Shown here one piece after another: positions 46,036 through 57,600 of a stretch of DNA of 64,000 bases. This DNA comes from Nocardia cyriacigeorgica (GTDB lineage Bacteria > Actinomycetota > Actinomycetes > Mycobacteriales > Mycobacteriaceae), in the NCBI RefSeq assembly GCF_029868385.1, contig NZ_JARWNX010000043.1, positions 239,461 to 303,460 on the forward strand, written 5' to 3'. Each line of letters begins with the position of its first letter. Within the stretch, counting starts at the first letter, position 1. The notes beneath the pieces are model-generated. The model searched no databases, was not told where the DNA came from, and saw nothing but the letters and a program-made list of their open reading frames with translations. The position numbers were made by a program, and so were the translations under genes.

Positions 46036-47682
46036 ATGTTGAGCACCATGCAGGACGACCAGCTGTCGCTGGCGACGCTGTTGAATTACGCGTCGACGTT
46101 CGTCGGTGATGCCACCGTGTCCACCTGGACCGGTGACGGCGTGCGCACCATGACCTACCGCGAGGTCGGCGCCGATTCGGCGCGGCTGGCGAACGCGCTG
46201 CGCGGGCTCGGGATCGGCGAGGGCGACCGGGTCGGCACGTTCATGTGGAACAACAACGAGCATCTGGTCGCCTACGTCGCGGTCCCCGCGATGGGCGCGG
46301 TACTGCACGCGCTCAACATCCGGCTGTTCCCGGATCAGCTGGTGTTCGTGGCCGATCACGCCGAGGACCAGGTCGTCATCGTGGACGGCACCCTGGTCCC
46401 GATGTTCGCCCAGTACCTGCCGCGGCTGAAGACGGTGCGCCACGTCATCGTCGCCAATGGTGACGCCGCGACGCTCACCGCACCCGAGGGTGTGCAGGTG
46501 CACTCCTACCGGGAACTGCTGGACGCCCAGTCGGACACCTTCGATTTCCCGGTCATCGACGAACGCTCCGCCGCCGCGATGTGTTACACCTCCGGCACCA
46601 CCGGCGACCCCAAGGGTGTCGTCTACTCGCACCGCTCGAACTGGCTGCACGCCACCCAGGTCGCCTCACCGAACGGTATGGGGCTGTTCAATACCGACAC
46701 CATCCTCGCGATCGTGCCGCTGTTCCACGCCAATGCCTGGGGTCTGCCGTACGCGGCGCTGATGGCGGGCGCGAATCTGCTGATGCCGGACCGGTTCCTC
46801 CAGCCGGGTCCGCTGCTGGAGATGATGGCGTCGGTCAAGCCGACCTTCGCCGCCGCCGTACCCACCATCTGGGGTGGCGTCCTGGCCGGGCTGGCCGCGG
46901 CACCGCAGGACATCACTCATCTGCGCTCGGTGGTCGTTGGTGGTTCGGCGGTCCCGCCGTCGATGATGCGGGCCTTCCAGGAACAGCACGGTGTGCGGGT
47001 GGTGCACGCCTGGGGCATGACCGAGACCTCGCCGCTGGGCAGCGTCGCGCATCCGCCCGCCGGGGTGGAGGGCGAGGAGGAATGGGCCTACCGCATCACC
47101 CAGGGCCGTTTCCCGGCCGGTGTGCAGGCCCGCCTCGTGGCCGATGACGGCAGCGTGGTGCCCAATGACGGTGAATCCCTCGGCGAACTCGAAGTGCGCG
47201 GCCCCTGGATCACCGGCTCCTACTATTCGCCCGACGGTTCACCGGTCGATCCCGACAAGTTCGATGACGGCTGGTTGCGCACCGGCGATGTCGGCAAGAT
47301 CAGCCCGAACGGCTATCTGACCCTGGTCGACCGCTCCAAGGATGTCATCAAGTCCGGCGGTGAGTGGATCTCCTCGGTCGATCTGGAGAACGCTGTCATG
47401 GGCCACGCCTCGGTCGCCGAGGCCGCGGTCATCGGTGTGCCGGACGAGAAGTGGGATGAGCGTCCGCTGGTGGCGATCGTGCTCACCGAGGGCGCGGAAG
47501 CGGCGGAGAAGCAGGCCGAGGAACTGCGCGAGTTCCTGGCGACCAAGTTCGCGAAATGGCAGCTGCCGGAACGCTGGACGTTCATCGCCGAGGTCCCCAA
47601 GACCAGTGTCGGCAAGTTCGACAAGAAGCGCCTGCGCGCCCAGTACGCCGACGGCGACCTCACGGTGATCACCCTCGCCTGA
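46036..47682 (+). CDS. fadD: Long-chain fatty-acid-CoA ligase
   Basis: 548 residues. ANL-family motifs: AMP-binding [23 protein letters not shown], the [10 protein letters not shown] hinge region and the terminal lysine in [10 protein letters not shown]. It activates a carboxylic acid to acyl-AMP and then acyl-CoA. The first residues [10 protein letters not shown] match the usual FadD start. GAGGGG precedes the ATG. It is divergent from acyl-CoA dehydrogenase and ends 7 bp before a perfect 19-bp hairpin terminator. Confidence 0.92.
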   Translation: MLSTMQDDQLSLATLLNYASTFVGDATVSTWTGDGVRTMTYREVGADSARLANALRGLGIGEGDRVGTFMWNNNEHLVAYVAVPAMGAVLHALNIRLFPDQLVFVADHAEDQVVIVDGTLVPMFAQYLPRLKTVRHVIVANGDAATLTAPEGVQVHSYRELLDAQSDTFDFPVIDERSAAAMCYTSGTTGDPKGVVYSHRSNWLHATQVASPNGMGLFNTDTILAIVPLFHANAWGLPYAALMAGANLLMPDRFLQPGPLLEMMASVKPTFAAAVPTIWGGVLAGLAAAPQDITHLRSVVVGGSAVPPSMMRAFQEQHGVRVVHAWGMTETSPLGSVAHPPAGVEGEEEWAYRITQGRFPAGVQARLVADDGSVVPNDGESLGELEVRGPWITGSYYSPDGSPVDPDKFDDGWLRTGDVGKISPNGYLTLVDRSKDVIKSGGEWISSVDLENAVMGHASVAEAAVIGVPDEKWDERPLVAIVLTEGAEAAEKQAEELREFLATKFAKWQLPERWTFIAEVPKTSVGKFDKKRLRAQYADGDLTVITLA

Positions 47683-47689
47683 GCAGGAC

Positions 47690-47734
47690 ACGCATCGGCC
47701 CCCGCTCCGAGTCCAGGAGCGGGGGCCGATGCGT
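47690..47734. terminator. Perfect 19-bp hairpin between fadD and the SCO5389-family gene
   Basis: ACGCATCGGCCCCCGCTCC (47690-47708), 7-nt loop, GGAGCGGGGGCCGATGCGT (47716-47734). It fills the gap between two convergent genes and should terminate both. Confidence 0.9.
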
Positions 47735-47740
47735 CGACAT

Positions 47741-48133
47741 CTAGCAGTTACGCAGTTCCGGGCTCTGGTTGAGCAGCTGGGCCCGCGTCCCGATGAAGGT
47801 CGTGTAGGTATCTCCGCCGACCGCGGATAACGGGAACGCCGCCACCCGGTGGCAGTTCTGGAAGGCGAGCTTCACGCCGAAATGCCGTTCCAGCCCACCG
47901 CGAATGGCGTCGGAGGCCAGGGCGCGCAGCAGCTGACCGCGGGCCACCTCGTCCGGCGGCGGAACCTCGTTGTCGGCGAATTCGGCGGTACCGGATTGCA
48001 GTTCACCGGCCACGCGGCTCACCACCTCCCAGGCGTAGGGCAGGGAGTTCTTGACACATTCGACGAATTCGGCGTCGTCTACCTCGCCTCGTTCGGCGCG
48101 TTCGAGCAGTGCGGTGGGGACATCGAGGGACAT
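47741..48133 (-). CDS. SCO5389-family protein, unknown function
   Basis: 130 residues. The pattern (DVPTALLERAERGEVDDAEF, ADNEVPPPDEVARGQLLRAL, QNCHRVAAFP and the ending LLNQSPELRNC) is that of the small SCO5389 family widespread in actinomycetes. No activity is known. A histidine-cysteine pair in FQNCHRV and a C-terminal Cys are conserved in members as I recall. It is monocistronic here. Confidence 0.85.
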   Translation of the reverse strand: MSLDVPTALLERAERGEVDDAEFVECVKNSLPYAWEVVSRVAGELQSGTAEFADNEVPPPDEVARGQLLRALASDAIRGGLERHFGVKLAFQNCHRVAAFPLSAVGGDTYTTFIGTRAQLLNQSPELRNC

Positions 48134-48191
48134 GAGCGCTCTCCTGTCGGTTCGCTGCGTTCGGCCACCCGAGTCTAAACGACAGTCGTTG

Positions 48192-49235
48192 TCAACAAGA
48201 CTGGATTCGTCGTGAAAGTGCCGATTCCAGCGCGGTTTTCGCCTCCGCGGCCAGCTCGGCGACCAGCGCTGCGGCCGGTAGTTGCCTGGTCAGCGAATGT
48301 GCTTGTCCGGCCCACAGATTCACCGCGTCGGCGTCGCCGGAGGTTCGGGCGGCCGCACGCAAAGGTCCTGTGGCGTAGTGGATCTCCGGATAGGCGACAG
48401 GAGCGTCGGTGTGGTCGGTGAGGAATCGGTTGCGCAGGCCGCGGGCCCGGCGTCCGGTGAAGGCACGCGTCAGCATGGTCGGGGTGTCGCCGCCGATCGC
48501 AGCGCGCAGGAGCTGATTGGTCCCCGCTTCCCGACAGCCGAGGAAGGCGGTGCCCAGTTGTGCTGCGGCGGCGCCGGCCGCAAGCACTGCGGCGATACCG
48601 GCGCCGGTGGCGATACCGCCCGCGGCCACGATCGGGCGGTCGGTCGACGCGGTGAGCAGTTGCAGCAGGGTCAGCAGGCCGAGCGGGTCGGCCCCGTCGT
48701 CGACGACCCGGTCGACGAAGGTGGCTCGATGTCCACCCGCCTCCGCTCCCTGGGCGATGAGGACGTCGGCGCTCGCGGTGACGGCGATCGCGGCTTCGGC
48801 GGGCGAGGTCACCGTCACCCAGACCTCCGAACCCGCCTCGTGCAGCCGGCGCACCTCGGACGCCGACGGACAGCCGAAGGTGAACGTCACGACCGCGACG
48901 GGATCGGCGGTGAGCAGATCGAGCTTGGCGTCCCAGTCGTCGGTGTCGTATGTCGGTTCGCCCACCGGGAACCGGGTGCGCAGTTCCTCCAGGTATCCGC
49001 TGAACACAGCGGGCGGGGTCGGTGCGCTGGGCACGAACAGATTCACGCCGAACGGCGCCGATGTGGCCGCGCGGGTGGCGGCGATGCGCTCGGCGAGGGC
49101 GGCGGCGGTGAGATAGCCGGCGGCCAGTACGCCGAAGGCGCCCGCCTCGGCGACCGCGGCAGTGAGTTCGGGAGTGGAGGGTCCGCCCGCCATGGGTGCG
49201 AGCACGATCGGAACGTTGACTTCGTCGATGATCAC
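48192..49235 (-). CDS. Nitronate monooxygenase-like FMN protein
   Basis: 347 residues from a GTG. TIM-barrel with APMAGGPSTPELTAAVAEAG, the FMN-contact IAQGAEAGGHRATF and phosphate-binding GGIATGAGIAAVLAAGA. The family oxidises nitronates such as propionate-3-nitronate, or reduces quinones in NQR-like members. The His of GGHR corresponds to the catalytic base in class I enzymes. It lies alone, divergent from the M23 peptidase gene. Confidence 0.9.
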   Translation of the reverse strand: MIIDEVNVPIVLAPMAGGPSTPELTAAVAEAGAFGVLAAGYLTAAALAERIAATRAATSAPFGVNLFVPSAPTPPAVFSGYLEELRTRFPVGEPTYDTDDWDAKLDLLTADPVAVVTFTFGCPSASEVRRLHEAGSEVWVTVTSPAEAAIAVTASADVLIAQGAEAGGHRATFVDRVVDDGADPLGLLTLLQLLTASTDRPIVAAGGIATGAGIAAVLAAGAAAAQLGTAFLGCREAGTNQLLRAAIGGDTPTMLTRAFTGRRARGLRNRFLTDHTDAPVAYPEIHYATGPLRAAARTSGDADAVNLWAGQAHSLTRQLPAAALVAELAAEAKTALESALSRRIQSC

Positions 49236-49464
49236 GATTCGAGTGTCGTCCCGTTATCGACGTAATGACAGCGTGACCTGCGATTATCTGCGCAGACGTG
49301 ATCCAAACGGCGCCGAAGGTTGCGAAATGGTCACGACGGGGTAGAGTTCCCGTCACGACGGATGCCGAAACGTTATTTCGCTCGGTTCCGGCGGATCGTT
49401 ACCAAACGGTCGGCACCGGGATCGGCATTCGTGACCATTGTTCATCGGACGCTAGGACGAAGCT

Positions 49465-50337
49465 TTGCCGCAGCACCGAGTAGGCCCCAGTTCCGTTACC
49501 GTCTCCAGCCTCATCGGCGATGGTGTCGAGGGTCGTCCGACGCGGCACCGCGCCGAGGCCGGTCGAGTCGAGCGGGTGAAGGCCGCGGCCACCGCCGCCG
49601 TCGCCGCGGGCGCGCTGATCGGTACCGCCGCCCAGGTGGCGCCGGCCATTGCCTACGCGTCGCCGCTGCTGCCCGGTTCGCACAACGACAACGACGCCGA
49701 CCACGATGTCGCGCCGGTCGCCTTCGCCGAACCCGCCGCCAAGGCCACCGCCGCCGAAGCTCCCGCCGTCGCGGCGCCGATCGCGGAAGCTGTCACTCCG
49801 GCGGCCGCCCCCGTCGCCGCCGCTCCGGTCGCCGCCCCGTTCGGCCTCGGCGGTCTGCCGCCCGAGATCGCCGGCCCGCTGGCCCATGCCGAGCAGGTGC
49901 TCAAGGATCTGCAACAGCAGGTGGCGCCGGCTCCCGCCGTCCGCCCCGTTGCGGGCGCGATCAGCTCCTCCTACGGCAGCCGCTGGGGCGCGATGCACTA
50001 CGGCATCGACTTCGCCGACGCGCTCGGCGCACCCATCCATTCTGTGAGCGGCGGAACCGTGGTCGAGGCCGGTCCGGCTTCGGGCTTCGGGCTCTGGGTC
50101 CGCGTCCTCCAGGACGATGGAACCACCGCCGTATACGGCCACGTGAACGATATGTTCGTACAGGCCGGTCAGCGGGTGAACGCCGGTGACGTCATCGCCA
50201 CCGTCGGCAACCGCGGCCAGTCCACCGGACCGCATCTGCACCTGGAGATCTGGGATCAGGGCGGCGCCAAGATCGACCCGATTCCTTACCTGGCCTCCAA
50301 GGGTGTGCCCATGGAATGGGGCCCGTCGTCGCACTGA
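49465..50337 (+). CDS. Secreted M23 (LytM) metallopeptidase
   Basis: 290 residues from a TTG with AGGA about 7 nt upstream; the start is the least certain part. The N-terminus has an arginine-rich stretch then a hydrophobic segment (AAATAAVAAGALIGTAAQVA) as signal or anchor. A low-complexity Ala/Pro linker (about 85-150) spans the wall. The M23 domain has zinc ligands in HYGIDFADAL and GPHLHLEIWD and the YGHVND loop. It should cut peptidoglycan cross-links. Upstream 49236-49464 has direct repeats of TCACGACGG around an ACGGG/CCCGT hairpin. Confidence 0.88.
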   Translation: MPQHRVGPSSVTVSSLIGDGVEGRPTRHRAEAGRVERVKAAATAAVAAGALIGTAAQVAPAIAYASPLLPGSHNDNDADHDVAPVAFAEPAAKATAAEAPAVAAPIAEAVTPAAAPVAAAPVAAPFGLGGLPPEIAGPLAHAEQVLKDLQQQVAPAPAVRPVAGAISSSYGSRWGAMHYGIDFADALGAPIHSVSGGTVVEAGPASGFGLWVRVLQDDGTTAVYGHVNDMFVQAGQRVNAGDVIATVGNRGQSTGPHLHLEIWDQGGAKIDPIPYLASKGVPMEWGPSSH

Positions 50338-50424
50338 TCCGGCCGCGACCACATCTCCTGGACAATTGAGACATTGGCGCTCGCCCGGATCTCGGGACCA
50401 TCGGCAGACCACCAGGTGTGGCCG

Positions 50425-51408
50425 ATGACCGAACTCGCCGACATATTCGAGCCCGGATCGCTGCACGGCCGGTTGTACGCCCTGCTGGTCCACCACCCCC
50501 GGACCCGGCTCCCCGATATCGCCGACCACCTCGACGTATCCGAGGCACAGGCGCGTAAAGCGCTGGACCGGCTCTGTGATGTACAGGCCGCGGTCCGGCT
50601 CACCGATTCCGACGGCACCCCGGTATGGGACGCGCACGCACCCGAAGCGCTGTCCGAAGCCGAGGCCAGGCGCCGTCAACACGAAATCGCCACCATGCAC
50701 GCGGCCGCCGCGCGGCTGAGCCAGACCTTCCGCTCCGTACGCCGCTCACCGCGCGGCAGCGGTGCGGTGGTTCCGGTGTACGAGCGGCTCGAGATGCTGG
50801 CCGACTTCGAGGAATTGCAGGTCGGCGCGCGGCAAACGGTGAAGGTGATCGAACGCGGCCCGTTCCTCAGCGATGTGGAACGCGAGCGGCGGCTGTTCGA
50901 ACTCAAACAGTCCCGCATCGGTGATGGCATCCGCTATCGCACCCTCTACCAGGACACCATCTATCAGGACGGTGAGCGGCTGCGGCACGCGCTGGCCACC
51001 AATGCCCGCGGTGCCAGCGCACGCACCCTGCCCGATCCGCCGTTCAAACTGATCGTGGCCGATGACGAACGCGCCAGCCTGGTGCTGCACGCCGACGAAC
51101 GCCGCTCGGACCCGATGGGGCTGCGCATCACCCGGTCACCGGGGCTCGAGCTGCTGGTGAAGACCTTCGATGTGCTGTGGTCGCTGGCCGCGCCGATCTC
51201 GGTGCATCCGGCCGTGACCGACCTCGACGAGCGCGATCGCGCCATCCTGACGTTGATGGGCCTCGGCGCCACCGACGACACCATCGCGCGCAGGCTCGGC
51301 ATGTCACGGCGCACCGTCGTGCGCCGGACCGCGCGGCTGCTGGAGCGGCTCGGCGCCAGCACCCGGTTCCAGGCCGGTGTGCAGGCGATCCGCCGCGGCT
51401 GGCTGTGA
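50425..51408 (+). CDS. LuxR-type helix-turn-helix regulator with N-terminal winged helix
   Basis: 327 residues. Residues about 10-75 resemble a TrmB/MarR-like winged helix (LPDIADHLDVSEAQARKALD), the middle is a phospholipase D-like or helical sensor of the TrmB type, and the C-terminus is a LuxR helix-turn-helix (TDDTIARRLGMSRRTVVRRT). Start at ATG 50425 following AGGTG; the TTG at 50374 is an alternative. It lies 216 bp upstream of the NRPS genes in the same direction and is a candidate pathway regulator. Confidence 0.82.
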   Translation: MTELADIFEPGSLHGRLYALLVHHPRTRLPDIADHLDVSEAQARKALDRLCDVQAAVRLTDSDGTPVWDAHAPEALSEAEARRRQHEIATMHAAAARLSQTFRSVRRSPRGSGAVVPVYERLEMLADFEELQVGARQTVKVIERGPFLSDVERERRLFELKQSRIGDGIRYRTLYQDTIYQDGERLRHALATNARGASARTLPDPPFKLIVADDERASLVLHADERRSDPMGLRITRSPGLELLVKTFDVLWSLAAPISVHPAVTDLDERDRAILTLMGLGATDDTIARRLGMSRRTVVRRTARLLERLGASTRFQAGVQAIRRGWL

Positions 51409-51624
51409 CAAGGCCCATCAGAACGGGTAGTTCTGCAACATCGGGCCCGTCGCCCCGATATAACGGCTGCAACCCGTACAGCGGGCGTGGCGATGGGTTG
51501 CGTGCACCGGGCGCAACCTCGCGCCCTTATATGATGGCCCGGACCGCGCCGGCCCGGGCGGACGACGCCCTGGACATGGGGCAGGGCCGGGTTCCGGCTC
51601 GACGCGAGAGGTGAATGCACTCGA

Positions 51625-54600
51625 ATGGAAACTGCCCGCCGCTCCGCTCGTGGTAGCCGTCGCCGCCGCTCGGGCAGCCCGCTGTTCGGCCAGCTGCTCA
51701 CCGCGGCGGTGGAGTCCGCGGCGACCTCGGTCGCGATCCGCTTCAACCCGACGGGTGCACCCGCCGATGAGCGCACCCTCACCTATCAGGAGTTGGATCA
51801 GGCGTCCTCGCAGGTCGCGCGGGAACTGATCGATCGCGGTGTCGGACCGGGCGATGTGGTGGCGATCGGTATCGCCCGCAGCCTGGAATCGGTGCTCGCG
51901 GTGTGGGCCGTCGCCAAGACCGGCGCCGCCTATGTGCCCGTCGATCCCGGTTATCCGGCCGACCGCATCAACCACATCGTCTCCGATTCCGGGGCCGTCA
52001 TCGGGCTGACCACCATGGCGCATCGTCCGGTGCTCGGCATCGGTGTGTACTGGGTGGTGCTCGACGATCCGGTGCTGTCGGAGCGGATCGCGAAGCGGCC
52101 GAGCCATCCGATCTCCTACGCCGACCGGGTGCGTCCGCTGGACGAACGGCATCCGGCCTATGTCATCTACACCTCCGGTTCGACCGGTCGGCCCAAGGGC
52201 GTCGTGGTCACCCACACCGGCCTCGCGGGCCTGGTCACCGCCGAACGCGAGCACTACGGGGTGACCGAGGACTCGCGGGTGCTGCACGTCTGCTCACCGA
52301 ACTTCGATGTGTCGGTGCTGGAGCTGCTGCTCGCCTTCACCTCGGGGGCGACGCTGGTGATCGCGCCGCCGACGGTGTTCGGCGGTTTCGAGCTGTCGGA
52401 TCTGCTGCGTCGTGAGCAGGTCACGCACATGCTGATCACGCCGGGCGCACTGGAATCGGTCGATCCCGCCGGGCTCGACGACCTCGAGGTGGTCGTGGTC
52501 GCGGGCGACAAGTTCGGGCCCGAGCTGGTGGGGCGCTGGGCCGAGGGGCAGGACTTCTATAACGGTTACGGCCCCACCGAGGCCACCATCCTGGCCACCA
52601 GCACCGCGCCGATGACCGTCGACGATCCGATCACCATCGGTTCGGCCATCCCGGGTGTCGGTGCGTTCGTCCTGGATTCGCGGCTGCGGCCGGTGCCCGC
52701 GGGAGTGATCGGCGAGCTGTACCTGGCCGGTCCGGCGCTGGCACAGGGATACCTCGGTCGTCCGGGGTTGACCGCCGAGCGATTCGTCGCCAGTCCTTTC
52801 GGCGCCGATACCGGCAATCCCGGCGCCCGGCTGTACCGCACGGGTGATCTGGTGCGCCGCAGCGAAACCGGTGGTCCCGACGGCGGTGTCATCGAATATC
52901 TCGGCCGCTCCGATTTCCAGGTCAAGATTCGTGGATTCCGTATCGAGCTGGGCGAGATCGACAACGCGCTCACCGCCCATCCCGATATCGATTACGCGGC
53001 CACGCTCGGTAAGACACTGCCCTCGGGCGCGACGGCGCTGGTGTCGTATGTGCTGCCGCGCGCCGGAACCACCGTCGAGACCGGCGAACTGGCCGACTTC
53101 ATCGGTGAATCGCTGCCCGGATACATGATTCCGGCCGCCATCATGGTGCTCGACGAGATTCCGCTGACCCCGGTCGGCAAGCTCGACCGGGCCGCGCTGC
53201 CCGAACCGGTCTTCGCCGCGCGGACCTTCCGCGCACCGTCGACGCCGGTGGAGGAGATCGTCGCCGATGTCTTCGCGGCGCTGCTGGTGGCGGGCGAGGA
53301 CGAGCGGGTCGGTGCGGACGACGATTTCTTCGAACTCGGTGGCAACTCGCTACTGGCCGCGCAGGCCGCCGCCAGGATCGGTTCGGCGCTCGATGTGCGG
53401 GTGCCGGTGCAGCTGCTGTTCGAGGCGACCACCGTCGCCGCGCTGGCCGCACGAGTGGAACAGCATTCGGGTTCGGCGGCCGGTCGCGCGCTGACCGCCG
53501 CGGACCGCCCGGAACGGATTCCGCTGTCCTACGCCCAGCAGCGGATGTGGTTCCTCAACCGCTTCGACCCCGACAGCGCGGTCAACAACATCCCGGTCGC
53601 CGTGCGCCTGTCCGGTCGCCTCGACGTGGATGCGTTGCGTGCCGCGGTGCGCGATCTGACCGAACGGCACGAGGTGCTGCGCACCCGCTATCCGGAGGTC
53701 GACGGCGAGGGCTACCAGCTGGTGCTGCCGATCGGTGATCCGCATGCGGTGCCGCCGCTGACGGTCGAGCCCGCGACCGAATCACAGGTGCCCGAGTTGG
53801 TGGCGGCCGCGGTGACCGCCGGATTCGATGTCACCGCCGCACCGCCGGTGCGGCTGCGGCTGCTGGTGCTCGGCGAGACCGAACATGTGTTGATCTGCGT
53901 CATTCACCACATCGCCGGTGACGGTTTCTCGATGGGGCCGCTGACCCGCGATCTGATGGCGGCCTATGTGGATCGCACCCACGGCGGTGCGCCGGAATGG
54001 CCGCCGTTGCTGGTGCAGTACGCCGATTTCGCGATCTGGCAGCGCGAGATCCTCGGCGCCGAGGACGACCCGGAGTCGGTGCTGGCCCAGCAGATCGCCT
54101 ACTGGCGCGACGAACTCGCGGCCCTGCCCGAACAGCTGGATCTGCCCGCGGACCGGCCGCGCCCGGCGGCGGCGTCCAACCGCGGCGCCACATTGGCCTT
54201 CGAGATCGACGCCGAGGTGCACGCGGCGCTGACCCGTCTTGCCCAGCAGCACAATTCGACCCTGTTCATGGTTGTGCACGCCGCGTTGGCGGCATTGCTG
54301 GCCCGGTTGTCCGGCACCCGGGATATCGCGATCGGCACGCCTGTCGCCGGTCGCGGTGAGGCCGCGCTCGACGATCTGATCGGTATGTTCGTCAATACCC
54401 TCGTGCTGCGCAGTGAGGTCGATCCCGGCGCGACCTTCGACGAGCTGCTCGCCTCGGTGCGCCGCACCGACGTCGAGGCGTTCGGTCATGCCGATGTGCC
54501 GTTCGAGCGGTTGGTCGAACTGCTCGATCCGGTGCGTTCGGCCGCACGGCATCCGCTGTTCCAGGTGATGCTGACCTTCCAGAATCTCGCGCAGACCGAA

Positions 54601-57600
54601 CTGGAACTGCCCGGTCTGAAGGTCGCCGGAGTGGATCTGGCGGTGCCGCTGGCCAAATTCGATCTCCAGCTGGCGCTGGCGGAGAACATCGACCGGCACG
54701 GTGCGCCGCAGGGCATATCGGCCGCGTTCACCTATGCCACCGATCTGTTCGACGGCGCCACCGTGCAGGATTTCGCCGATCGTTTCGACCGCATCCTGCG
54801 CGCTGCCGCCGCAGATTCGAGCACCGTGGTCGGCGATGTGGATGTGCTGGCGCCGGGCGAACGCGAACTGGTGTTGCGTGAATGGAACACCGCGGGCGTC
54901 TCGATACCCGAGGTGACGCTGGTCGATCTCATCCAGGCGCAGGCACGCAGGCGCCCGGACGCCGACGCCATCCGGTTCAATGGCACCACCCTCGGCTTCG
55001 GCGAATTGCAGCGCCGTGCCAATCGGGTGGCGCGCGCGCTCATCGCGCAGGGCGCGGGCCCGGAAACGCTTGTCGCCGTGGCACTACCGCGCACCGAGGA
55101 ACTGCCGGTCGCACTGCTGGGTGTGCTCACCGCGGGCGCGGGTTATCTGCCCATCGACACCACCTATCCGGCGCAGCGACTCGAGTTCATGCTCGATGAC
55201 GCGAAGCCGACCTGCATCCTGACCACCGCCACCGAACTCGATGCGGTTCCGGCCGGTGACATTCCGGTGGTGCTGGTCGAGGACACCGCGCCCTTCTCCG
55301 CCGATACCGTCACCGATGCCGATCGGATCGCACCGCTGCGGCCGGACAATCTGGCCTATGTCATCTACACCTCCGGCTCCACCGGTGTGCCCAAGGGTGT
55401 CGGCGTCGCGCACCGCAATGTGGTGGAGCTGTTCGCCAATACCCAGTCGGAGTTCGAATTCGACGAATCCGATGTGTGGACGCTGTTCCACTCCTACGCC
55501 TTCGACTTCTCGGTGTGGGAGCTGTGGTGCGCGCTGGCCAACGGCGGCGCGGTCGTGGTGGTCGATTACCTCACCTCGCGCTCACCGGAACAGTTCCGCG
55601 AGTTGCTGATCCGCGAACAGGTGACGGTGCTGAACCAGACGCCGTCGGCGTTCTATCAGCTCGCCGAGGCCGATCGCGCCGTCCATCCCGACGACGAGGG
55701 CAAGTTCGCGCTGCGCTATGTGGTCTTCGGTGGTGAGGCGCTGGATCTGCGTCAGCTGCGGCGCTGGTACGAGCGTCACGGTGGGCCCGATGCCGCGGAG
55801 AACAGTTCGCCGTGGCTGGTGAACATGTACGGCATCACCGAGACGACGGTGCATGTGTCGTTCCTGTCCGTCGACGAGCGGCTGGTGGACAACCCGGCCA
55901 GCGTTATCGGACGGGCCCTGCCCGGTCTGGACGCCTTCGTGCTCGACGACCGCCTGCATCCGGCGCCGGTCGGCGTCGCGGGGGAGATCTACGTCGCGGG
56001 CGCGCAGCTCTCGCGCGGCTACCTCGGCCGGCCGGGGCTCGCGGCGACCAGGTTCGTGGCCAACCCGTTCGGCGCGCCGGGATCGCGGATGTATCGCACC
56101 GGCGATATCGGCCGCTGGGTCGGTTTCGGCGGCCGCGCCAATCTCGAATATGCGGGCCGTAGCGATCAGCAGGTGCAGCTGCGCGGCTTCCGCATCGAAC
56201 TCGGTGAGATCGAGGCGGCGCTGCTGGGATGCGCGGGCGTCGGCCAGACCGTCGCGCTGGTCCGCTCCGATGAGCACACCGGCGACCGGCTGATCGGCTA
56301 TGTGGTGCCCGCCGCCGATCGTGCGCCCGGTACCGAACTCGATCCGGTGGCGTTGCGCACCGAGGTCGGCGAATTCCTCACCGGTTATATGGTTCCCGAT
56401 GCCATCGTGGTGCTCGACGCGCTGCCACTGACCCCCAACGGCAAACTCGATCGCCGGGCACTGCCCGCACCGGAGTTCGTCTCCGGCGCGACCTTCCGTG
56501 CGCCGGGTTCACCGGTGGAGCAGGCCGTGGCGGAGGTGTTCGCCGGACTGCTCGGCGTCGGCGAGGTCGGTCTCGACGATGATTTCTTCAGCCTCGGCGG
56601 TAACTCGCTGCTGGCCACCCGCGCGGTCGCGCGGATCAACGAGGCGCTCGATACCGATCTCGCGGTGCGTGAACTGTTCGAGGCGCCGACCGTCGCCGAA
56701 CTCGCCGCGAAGGCGGAACCGGGCGTCGGCGGCGGTACCACCGCACGGCCGCCGCTGGAGCGGGCCGAGCGCACCGACCGGGCGCCGCTGTCGTTGGCGC
56801 AGCAGCGGATGTGGGTGCTCAACCAGTTCGATCCGGCCTCACCCGCCTACAACATTCCGCTGGCCATCCGGCTCTCCGGCGCGCTCGATGTGCCCGCCCT
56901 GCGCAATGCGGTGGCCGATGTGCTGGAACGGCACGAGACTCTGCGCACCCGCTATCCGGCGGCCGCCGGTCCGGACGAGGTGGCCTATCAGGAGATCCTG
57001 ACGGTGAGCGCGGCCATGCCCGGCGGGCTGGAGACGGTCGTCACGGCCGATCCGATCAGCCGGATCACCGAGCTGATGTCCACCGGATTCGATGTCACCG
57101 AACAGGTTCCGGTGCGCGCGCTGCTGCTCGGCAACGGCGCCGACGAGCATCTGCTGGCGATGGTGGTGCACCATATCGCCGCCGATGGTGCGTCCATGGC
57201 GCCGCTGGCCCGCGATCTGATGACCGCCTACCTGGCGCGCATCGGCGGCAATTCGCCGCGCTGGTCGCCGCTGGAGGTGCAGTACGCGGACTTTGCGATC
57301 TGGCAGCGCGCCGTCATCGGCACCGACTCCGACGAGAACTCCATTGCCGCACGGCAGTTGGCGTACTGGCGCGATCAGCTCGACGGTTTGAGCGGTGAAC
57401 TGGAACTGCCGCTGGACCGTCCGCGTCCGGCGATCCCGTCCATGCGTGGCGCGTCGACCGGATTCGCCGTCTCGGCCGAGGTGCACGAGGCGCTGACCCG
57501 GCTCGCACGTGAGCACAATTCGACGCTGTTCATGGTGGTGCACGCCGCTCTCGCGGTCTTGCTGTCGCGGCTGTCCGGCGACCCGGACGTGGCCGTCGGT

